From: Ureibacillus galli
Lineage (GTDB): Bacteria > Bacillota > Bacilli > Bacillales_A > Planococcaceae
Direction: 5' to 3'
DNA: 36,666 bases
Assembly (NCBI RefSeq): GCF_014836845.1
Contig: NZ_JACSQA010000034.1
Coordinates: forward strand, 1 to 36,666
Positions 31,961 through 36,666 of the stretch are shown here, in pieces. A program made the translations under genes and the position numbers. Numbering within the stretch: position 1 is the stretch's first letter; each line of letters opens with the position of its first letter. The notes under the pieces were generated by a model. It did not search any database and was not told the DNA's origin. It saw nothing but the letters and a program-made list of their open reading frames with translations.

Positions 31961-32944
31961 ATGGTGAAATCAAAAGCATGCATTACAGCGATAGGTTCAT
32001 ATGTTCCTGAAAAAAGATTGACAAATTTTGATTTAGAAAAAATGGTTGAAACGAGTGACGAATGGATTGTTCAACGTACGGGTATAAAGGAACGAAGAAT
32101 AACGAGGGAAGATGAATTTACAAGCGATATCAGTTATAAAGCTGTTCAAAATTTAATGGAACGTTATGACAAAACGGTAGATGATGTGGATTTGATTATC
32201 GTTTGTACATTAACTCCTGATTACAAAACCCCAAGTGTGAGTTCAATGCTACAGGCAAAACTTGGTATTAAAAATACAGGGGCAATGGATTTAAATGTTG
32301 CTTGTGCAGGTTTTACTTACGGGTTATATGTAGCGAATGGTTTAATTACATCCGGCTTAAACAAAAAAGTTTTAGTTGTTGGCGCAGAAACCCTTTCGAA
32401 AATAACGGATTATACCGATAGAACAACTTGTATTCTTTTTGGTGACGGTGCAGGGGCTGTATTAGTTGAGTACGATGAACAAAATCCTAGTTTTATTTCG
32501 TCTCATCTCGGATCAGAGGGAGAGGGAGGCAAAAGTTTATACAGTACAAATTTGTCTAAACGAATGAATGAAGAGGATTTAACCGGGAATGGTTACATCG
32601 TTCAAAATGGGCGAGAAGTTTATAAATGGGCAGTTAAAACGGTTCCAAAAGGAATGCAATCTGTTATGGAAAAGGCGAATATGGCTTTGGAAGAGGTCGA
32701 TTGGTTTGTTCCCCATAGTGCCAATTTAAGAATGATCGAATCCATTTGTGAGAAAAGTAGTTTCCCAATCGAACAAACATTGTACAGCTTAGTGGATTAT
32801 GGTAATACTTCATCAGCTACCATTCCATTATCTTTAGATATGGCAGTGCGTGAAGGGAAAATTAAAAATGGACAAAAACTATTGCTATATGGTTTCGGTG
32901 GCGGCTTAGCCCATGCAGGACTGCTTATTACATGGACAATGTAG
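31961..32944 (+). CDS. fabH: 3-oxoacyl-ACP synthase III (FabH, FabHB-like)
   Basis: 327 residues, full length. The Cys-His-Asn triad is visible: Cys115 in NVACAGFTYGL, His252 in VPHSANLRMIESI and Asn282 in DYGNTSSATIPLS; also DEWIVQRTGIKERRI near the start and GFGGGLAHAGLL at the end. It condenses acetyl- or branched acyl-CoA with malonyl-ACP to begin fatty acid synthesis. The HSAN in place of the common HQAN motif is what I recall of the second FabH of Bacillus (FabHB). A standalone gene, not in the fab cluster, which also fits FabHB. The ATG has only a moderate GAGGTG site. Confidence 0.9.
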   Translation: MVKSKACITAIGSYVPEKRLTNFDLEKMVETSDEWIVQRTGIKERRITREDEFTSDISYKAVQNLMERYDKTVDDVDLIIVCTLTPDYKTPSVSSMLQAKLGIKNTGAMDLNVACAGFTYGLYVANGLITSGLNKKVLVVGAETLSKITDYTDRTTCILFGDGAGAVLVEYDEQNPSFISSHLGSEGEGGKSLYSTNLSKRMNEEDLTGNGYIVQNGREVYKWAVKTVPKGMQSVMEKANMALEEVDWFVPHSANLRMIESICEKSSFPIEQTLYSLVDYGNTSSATIPLSLDMAVREGKIKNGQKLLLYGFGGGLAHAGLLITWTM

Positions 32945-32963
32945 CCTAACAAATATTTTACGA

Positions 32964-32993
32964 GCATTTATCTAAATGGATAAATGCTTTTTT
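32964..32993 (+). terminator. Terminator of fabH
   Basis: GCATTTATC (32964-32972) pairs with GATAAATGC (32979-32987), 6-base loop, six T. Confidence 0.85.
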
Positions 32994-33072
32994 AAGCTAT
33001 TACAGAAGGAGATAGCTATATTTTATTGAATATGTAATAAAAGTACGAAAAGGTTTCAATAGGGGGTAAAGC

Positions 33073-33411
33073 ATGATTCATTATAATAATCGAACGTTTA
33101 TTTCAACTGAAAATACGGCAAATGGGGAAGTCTCTTCAAAAACGACCTTTCATTACAAACAAGAGGGGAATATTATCTCTGCAACATATAGTGGGGGAGA
33201 AATCATTAAAGGTTTTTTAATTGGTATTGTAAATGAAGATGGTTCTTTAAAGTTTAATTATAACCACGTCAATGCGAAAAACGAAATTAGAGGAGGGAAA
33301 TGTGTTTCCACCCCTGAAATTTTAGAGGATGGACGAATACGATTACATGAAAATTGGGAATGGCTCGATGCGGAAGACAGTAAAGGGAAATCAATTATAG
33401 AAGAAGTTTGA
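33073..33411 (+). CDS. Small beta-rich protein, unknown function
   Basis: 112 residues with alternating strands: [20 protein letters not shown] then [20 protein letters not shown] and [17 protein letters not shown], ending [17 protein letters not shown]. It looks like a small all-beta barrel. I recall homologues labelled as N-acetylglutamate synthase in databases, but at this size and without a GNAT fold that name is not credible. Soluble and without signal. ATG 33073 follows AGGGGG. Nothing in the context tells its job. Confidence 0.7.
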   Translation: MIHYNNRTFISTENTANGEVSSKTTFHYKQEGNIISATYSGGEIIKGFLIGIVNEDGSLKFNYNHVNAKNEIRGGKCVSTPEILEDGRIRLHENWEWLDAEDSKGKSIIEEV

Positions 33412-33503
33412 TGTAAAGCTTCGATTTATATTTCACTGAAGTGCTTTGATCTTGGTAGGATTAAGGCCTTTTTTATTCGTGCCGATAAGGGGAGGTAATG
33501 AAA

Positions 33504-33698
33504 ATGAGTAAAGAGACTCCGGAGCAAACTAGGGAACGACTTAGACAAGAAGAACGCAAAAGCAATCCTACGGGCAATATGAATGATGCCTTTAATAAAA
33601 CTGGAACAGGAAGTTTTGCTGATTTAGGGTGGAAAGGTACAGGGATACTCATCCTTATCCTTTTATTCGTTTTAATCATAGCCTCCATTATGAAATAA
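33504..33698 (+). CDS. DUF6366-like small membrane protein
   Basis: 64 residues from ATG 33504, 8 bases behind GGGGAGG; an ATG two codons earlier is too close. Charged N-terminus (SKETPEQTRERLRQEERKSN), then GNMNDAFNKTGTGSFADLGW and one C-terminal membrane helix (GTGILILILLFVLIIASIMK). This matches the layout I recall for the DUF6366 family of Bacillales. Function unknown; probably a tail-anchored protein with the charged part in the cytoplasm. Confidence 0.7.
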   Translation: MSKETPEQTRERLRQEERKSNPTGNMNDAFNKTGTGSFADLGWKGTGILILILLFVLIIASIMK

Positions 33699-33722
33699 GG
33701 GATCCCTATTTTAGGGACCCCT
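33698..33722. terminator. Weak bidirectional hairpin
   Basis: AGGGATCCC (33698-33706) with GGGACCCCT (33714-33722), one mismatch, 7-base loop; no T-run. It sits between converging genes. Confidence 0.45.
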
Positions 33723-33728
33723 CTATAT

Positions 33729-34295
33729 TTATACTTTAGGTTCACTTACATATTTGGAATGACTCGCTTTTTGAACGAAATTTACGAAGATGAAACCAAG
33801 TATTCCACCAACTATGTTACATAAAAGATAAATAATTTCCCTCATGTTAAAATGACGCATTACGAAACCAAACCACTCCAATAAAAGGCGAGAAATGTCT
33901 ATCCCTAAGCAACATACAATGATTATTAAAATAGTTTTCTTTAAACTGTTCAAAGGGAAAAGGAACGTTAAATACATGCCAAGGGGAATGAACAGTAGGA
34001 TAGAACTCCAAATGGATTTATTAATATACAAAGTGTCATAAATACCTAACCAGGCATTCGTTGAAATAAACGTACTCTGTATGTCATGTGGGTTTTGAGG
34101 TGGAAGGGTAATACCTCCGAATTTTACTTGAATAATACTAATGCAATAAAACAGAAAACTGTATAGGAGAATTCGTTTTACATGACTACTTTTTGTTTTC
34201 CTAAAGTAATCAAGACATATATCTAAAAAAATGAAAACAAGCAAAGCTAAAAATCCGAAAGGAACGATATTGTAGAGAATGTATGTCGAGCTCAT
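33729..34295 (-). CDS. VanZ-like membrane protein
   Basis: 188 residues from the second ATG, 6 bases behind AAGGAGG. Five membrane helices. The VanZ pattern is recognisable: SILLFIPLGMYLTFLFPL in the middle and the late helix block with RHFNMREIIYLLCNIVGGIL and GFIFVNF, equivalent to the conserved DxxxNxxGxxxG motif with the Asp replaced by another residue. VanZ-family proteins give low-level teicoplanin or lipoglycopeptide tolerance in some hosts; most chromosomal copies have no assigned role. Single-gene unit. Confidence 0.7.
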   Translation of the reverse strand: MSSTYILYNIVPFGFLALLVFIFLDICLDYFRKTKSSHVKRILLYSFLFYCISIIQVKFGGITLPPQNPHDIQSTFISTNAWLGIYDTLYINKSIWSSILLFIPLGMYLTFLFPLNSLKKTILIIIVCCLGIDISRLLLEWFGFVMRHFNMREIIYLLCNIVGGILGFIFVNFVQKASHSKYVSEPKV

Positions 34296-34423
34296 CATCT
34301 GCCTCCTTATAATTGGTAATGGATGTATTTATTTTACATAATTTTACAATCCTAGGCAATGGATGCTATCTTTAAAATCAATCAATTCTTGAAATATGGA
34401 GAAGATATGTCAGGGGTGTAAAA

Positions 34424-34603
34424 ATGATAAGGTGTTTCTTTTTAAGTTTCTCGGGAATTCTTTTATTTAGTATAACTTTTGAAGATATTGGTTTGTTTTG
34501 GAACTCAGTTCTTCATTTTATAGGTTGTATGATAGCCTATAGTGGCGTAAGGATCTTTTTAAGTAAAATAAATCAAAACAATTCTCATGATTTGCTTAAA
34601 TAG
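34424..34603 (+). CDS. Small membrane protein, 59 residues
   Basis: MIRCFFLSFSGILLFSITFE then DIGLFWNSVLHFIGCMIAYS and GVRIFLSKINQNNSHDLLK. Two membrane helices with a short acidic turn (FEDIG). An AGGGGTG site lies 8 bases before the ATG, and a terminator follows at 34666. I recognise no family. It is divergent from the VanZ-like gene. Confidence 0.55.
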   Translation: MIRCFFLSFSGILLFSITFEDIGLFWNSVLHFIGCMIAYSGVRIFLSKINQNNSHDLLK

Positions 34604-34665
34604 CCTTCCCTCAATAGGGATGCATCTAAAAAAGAAGCATTCACGTTTATATATAGATTGAATGG

Positions 34666-34700
34666 AAGGTGTTTATCCAAAAGGGATGAACACCCTTTTT
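34666..34700 (+). terminator. Terminator before the signal peptidase region
   Basis: GGTGTTTATCC (34668-34678) pairs with GGATGAACACC (34684-34694, one G-U pair), 5-base loop, then TTTTT. Confidence 0.75.
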
Positions 34701-34726
34701 GTTGAAGTTATGAAGGGAGAGCAATT

Positions 34727-34855
34727 ATCGCTTCTTTAAGACAAGCACAGAAAAATTTTATTGAATTTGGCGCTTGTGAAGAAAGATGTATTGAATTTGT
34801 TAGAAAGCCAAATAAACAAGACGAGAAAGACGTTCAATGGAAACGGTTAGTTTGA
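34727..34855 (+). CDS. Possible small protein with a non-AUG start
   Basis: A frame without ATG, GTG or TTG reads IASLRQAQKNFIEFGACEER then CIEFVRKPNKQDEKDVQWKR and LV, ending 24 bases before the signal peptidase gene. It looks protein-like (amphipathic helix with two Cys). An AAGGGAG site (34713-34719) is followed by ATT 34724 and ATC 34727 in frame. So either a rare start codon is used or the true ATG was lost. No family recognised. Confidence 0.3.
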   Translation: MASLRQAQKNFIEFGACEERCIEFVRKPNKQDEKDVQWKRLV

Positions 34856-34879
34856 AAAAAGAACGAGGGGGTATGAAAG

Positions 34880-35452
34880 ATGGGGAAAAGGATTGAAAAA
34901 AAAGAATCTTTGGAGTGGGGTAAAGCAGCATTGATTGCCTTTGTATGTGTATGGGGAATTCGATTTTTCCTTTTTACTCCAACGAAAGTTGAAGGTGCTT
35001 CCATGATGCCTACTTTTGAAGACGGCGATCGAGTAATCGTAAATAAAATTGGACCAAGATTAACAGAATATAACCGATTTGATGTCGTTGTATTTAAGGC
35101 AACAGAAGAGAAGAATTATATTAAACGAATTATCGGTCTCCCAGGCGATCAAATCACCTATAAAAACGATGTACTGTATATAAATGGCCAGAAATATGAC
35201 GAACCCTATTTAGAACAGTATAAGGGATTGTTGAAAAATCATGGAACCTTAACGGAAGATTTTTCATTAGGGGAAAAATTGGGGGGAGAAGTGGTCCCAG
35301 AAGGTTACTTGTTTGTCTTAGGAGACAATCGAAGAAAAAGTATTGATAGTAGAGACCCTCATATTGGCTTTGTACCAATGGATAAAGTGGTAGGAACGGC
35401 CGATATGAAAGTTTGGCCACTCAATCATCTTGAGTTTATTAATAAACAGTAA
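34880..35452 (+). CDS. lepB: Signal peptidase I (SipS-type)
   Basis: 190 residues, usual Gram-positive length. N-terminal cytoplasmic basic stretch, one membrane anchor (ALIAFVCVWGIRFFLFTPT), then the catalytic Ser41 in VEGASMMPTFEDGDRVIVNK, the general-base Lys82 in NYIKRIIGLPGD and the conserved GDNRRKSIDSRDPHIGFVP. It cuts signal peptides from exported proteins at the outer face of the membrane. ATG 34880 is preceded by GAGGGGG at a suitable distance; an out-of-frame ATG lies between. Such genes are often present in several copies in Bacillus. Confidence 0.95.
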   Translation: MGKRIEKKESLEWGKAALIAFVCVWGIRFFLFTPTKVEGASMMPTFEDGDRVIVNKIGPRLTEYNRFDVVVFKATEEKNYIKRIIGLPGDQITYKNDVLYINGQKYDEPYLEQYKGLLKNHGTLTEDFSLGEKLGGEVVPEGYLFVLGDNRRKSIDSRDPHIGFVPMDKVVGTADMKVWPLNHLEFINKQ

Positions 35453-35587
35453 TAAAAAAGAATAACATATTGAAAGGTTTTTTCGTTTAATAAGATTCCT
35501 TTGTATTATGGTACGTATGATGCAGGTTCATTGAACGAGAAAGGATATAATGGATGCAACTTCAACGTTCATGAAGGGAGAGGTTAT

Positions 35588-36262
35588 ATGCAAGATAGTT
35601 GGGAAAAGGCGATGGACTCTCTTTCCAAGATTACGGTTTTATCAAATCCAAATAACGAGCCTGTAACGATTATTGGTGAAGCGGATGATTTAAAGTGTAT
35701 TGGAATGGGTACGGATGCGGCTGTTTTTCAATCAGTAAACACCCCAGCTTTTGCATTAAAATTATATGCTAAGGACAAAAAAGAGAAAGTAAAAGTGGAA
35801 GCAAATGTTTATGGTAAATTGGGAGATTCACCATTTTTTCCAAAATGTTATGCGGCATATGAAGATTTTTTAGTAATTAGTTACGAGCAAGGAATTACCC
35901 TTTTTGACTGTGTTCTACAAGGGATTCACATTCCAGCACAAGTTGTAAATGATGTGGAGGAAGCGCGGGATTATGTGCGCTCTAAAGGATTGAACCCTCG
36001 GGATATCCATTTGAAAAATATATTACTCCAAAACGGTAGAGCGAAAATACTCGATGTGTCGGAATATATACTGCCCGGTAATGATTTCCGATGGGAGCAT
36101 TTAAAAAAAGGATATGATCAGTACTATCATTTAATTGATGGGAATCCTGTACCGTTTTGGCTAGTCGAAACAGTTCGGAAATGGTATAACCAGCGGAATA
36201 AATATTTCTCCTCCTATGAGGATTTTACAAAAAAGGTGTTCAATTTTTTGTATAAAAAATAG
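35588..36262 (+). CDS. yrzF: Protein-kinase-like protein (YrzF-like)
   Basis: 224 residues from ATG 35588 behind GGGAGAGG. A reduced kinase fold: glycine loop CIGMGTDAAVFQ (about 38-48), ATP-binding Lys58 in FALKLYAKD, catalytic loop NPRDIHLKNILL (Asp139, Asn144) and metal-binding Asp156 in KILDVSEY. The pattern RDxHxxNI and LDxSEY is that of the YrzF/RIO-like small Ser/Thr kinases of Bacillus. Substrate not known. The upstream in-frame stretch from 35501 has no ribosome binding site and is left out. It lies 135 bases behind the signal peptidase gene. Confidence 0.8.
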   Translation: MQDSWEKAMDSLSKITVLSNPNNEPVTIIGEADDLKCIGMGTDAAVFQSVNTPAFALKLYAKDKKEKVKVEANVYGKLGDSPFFPKCYAAYEDFLVISYEQGITLFDCVLQGIHIPAQVVNDVEEARDYVRSKGLNPRDIHLKNILLQNGRAKILDVSEYILPGNDFRWEHLKKGYDQYYHLIDGNPVPFWLVETVRKWYNQRNKYFSSYEDFTKKVFNFLYKK

Positions 36263-36308
36263 GGGAGAAATGCTGTTTTATGTACATGGGATGCTCAAAC
36301 TCCTAGTA

Positions 36309-36340
36309 TTCATTTATTAATAGGGGCAGATTTTGAAAAT
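36309..36340 (+). repeat. Hairpin repeat family, copy I (right half only)
   Basis: TTCATTTATTAATAGGGGCA then GATTTTGAAAA, matching the right half of copies A and C. No left hairpin is seen before it. Confidence 0.45.
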
Positions 36341-36345
36341 GGTTG

Positions 36346-36402
36346 GAATAAAGTGAAAAGGTAGAGAATAGAGCTTCTGTATCTTTTCACTTTATTCTTT
36401 TT
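36346..36402 (+). terminator. Terminator behind the YrzF-like gene
   Basis: Perfect 15-bp stem GAATAAAGTGAAAAG (36346-36360) with 36383-36397, 22-base loop, then TTTTT. Confidence 0.75.
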
Positions 36403-36539
36403 AGAAGGAACTTTAAGATGATGCTTAAAGTATTTGTTAATTGTATTAATAAGCGTTAATCCGGAACAGACCAATATAAATAATACCAATCTAAAAAAGT
36501 AATACGTGTTAATAAGGAAGTACTATTCAATTAAAATTA

Positions 36540-36567
36540 CCACTCCAAAATATTTGGAGTGGCTTTT
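36540..36567. terminator. Hairpin near the window end
   Basis: CCACTCCAAA (36540-36549) pairs with TTTGGAGTGG (36553-36562), 3-base loop, then CTTTT. The stretch from 36403 to the window end holds this hairpin and no gene. TTGTCA (36607-36612) and a following TATTAA 17 bases later, or TATACT near 36650, may be promoter parts of a gene beyond the window. Confidence 0.6.
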
Positions 36568-36666
36568 ACTTTCTAAAATATTATTTTCAACAAAACCAGC
36601 TAATAGTTGTCAAGATTTTTCAATAAAAATATTAAAACCTACATGCTATACTAAAAAAAGGGTACA

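Noticed and set aside
1-36666. CRISPR array, insertion sequence, prophage, tRNA or rRNA
   Set aside because: No regular repeat-spacer pattern, transposase, phage structural gene, tRNA cloverleaf or rRNA sequence was recognised. The dispersed repeats are too irregular in spacing to be a CRISPR array.

Overview
The window looks like chromosomal DNA of a low-GC Gram-positive bacterium of the order Bacillales (Bacillaceae or Planococcaceae-like). The signs are AT-rich DNA, strong AGGAGG-type ribosome binding sites, two T-box riboswitches, a near-consensus sigma-B promoter, and typical Bacillus families: YvrJ, YflT, YrzF-like kinase, SipS-like signal peptidase, MocR regulator and FabH. I cannot name the species. 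I see no rRNA, tRNA, CRISPR array, insertion sequence or prophage.

Layout. 1-8.7 kb: small membrane proteins, a decayed sigma-factor/YvrJ locus, a YflT-type stress protein, a tandem GNAT protein, a lipoprotein, two DinB-family proteins, a second acyltransferase-like protein and a sigma-B-type SDR oxidoreductase. This part is dotted with copies of a short hairpin repeat that also acts as terminator. 8.7-12.1 kb: a MarR regulator behind a frameshifted Old Yellow Enzyme gene, a divergent MDR reductase and a small membrane protein without a normal start codon. 12.3-17.4 kb: a MocR-type regulator with an MFS transporter, a CPBP protease and a metallophosphoesterase. 17.5-21.2 kb (minus strand): a GntR/FCD regulator, a broken sarcosine-oxidase-like gene with a palindrome on its promoter, a DUF4188 gene coupled to an autoregulated-looking PadR gene, and an SF0329-type protein.

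21.3-24.6 kb: a compact operon of a PEP-mutase/isocitrate-lyase-family enzyme, adaA, alkA and ogt, i.e. an alkylation-damage response set. adaA and alkA each carry a one-base frameshift. Two further decayed reading frames follow. 24.7-27.7 kb: a T-box (likely Phe) controls an amino-acid permease, followed by NUDIX and MOSC genes. 27.8-30.2 kb: a lipoprotein on the minus strand, then a second T-box (Ser or Ala) in front of an exporter-like MFS gene. 30.3-33 kb: a secreted alkaline phosphatase with PhoP-like boxes, and FabH. 33-36.6 kb: small proteins, VanZ-like protein, signal peptidase I and a YrzF-like kinase.

The most interesting points are the tRNA-sensing leader in front of an efflux-type MFS transporter, the PEP-mutase-family gene in the alkylation operon, the dispersed hairpin repeat family (all copies in one orientation), and at least five genes that single short indels would restore. 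The last point means either active gene decay or a draft-quality sequence, and should be settled before any biological reading of the broken genes.
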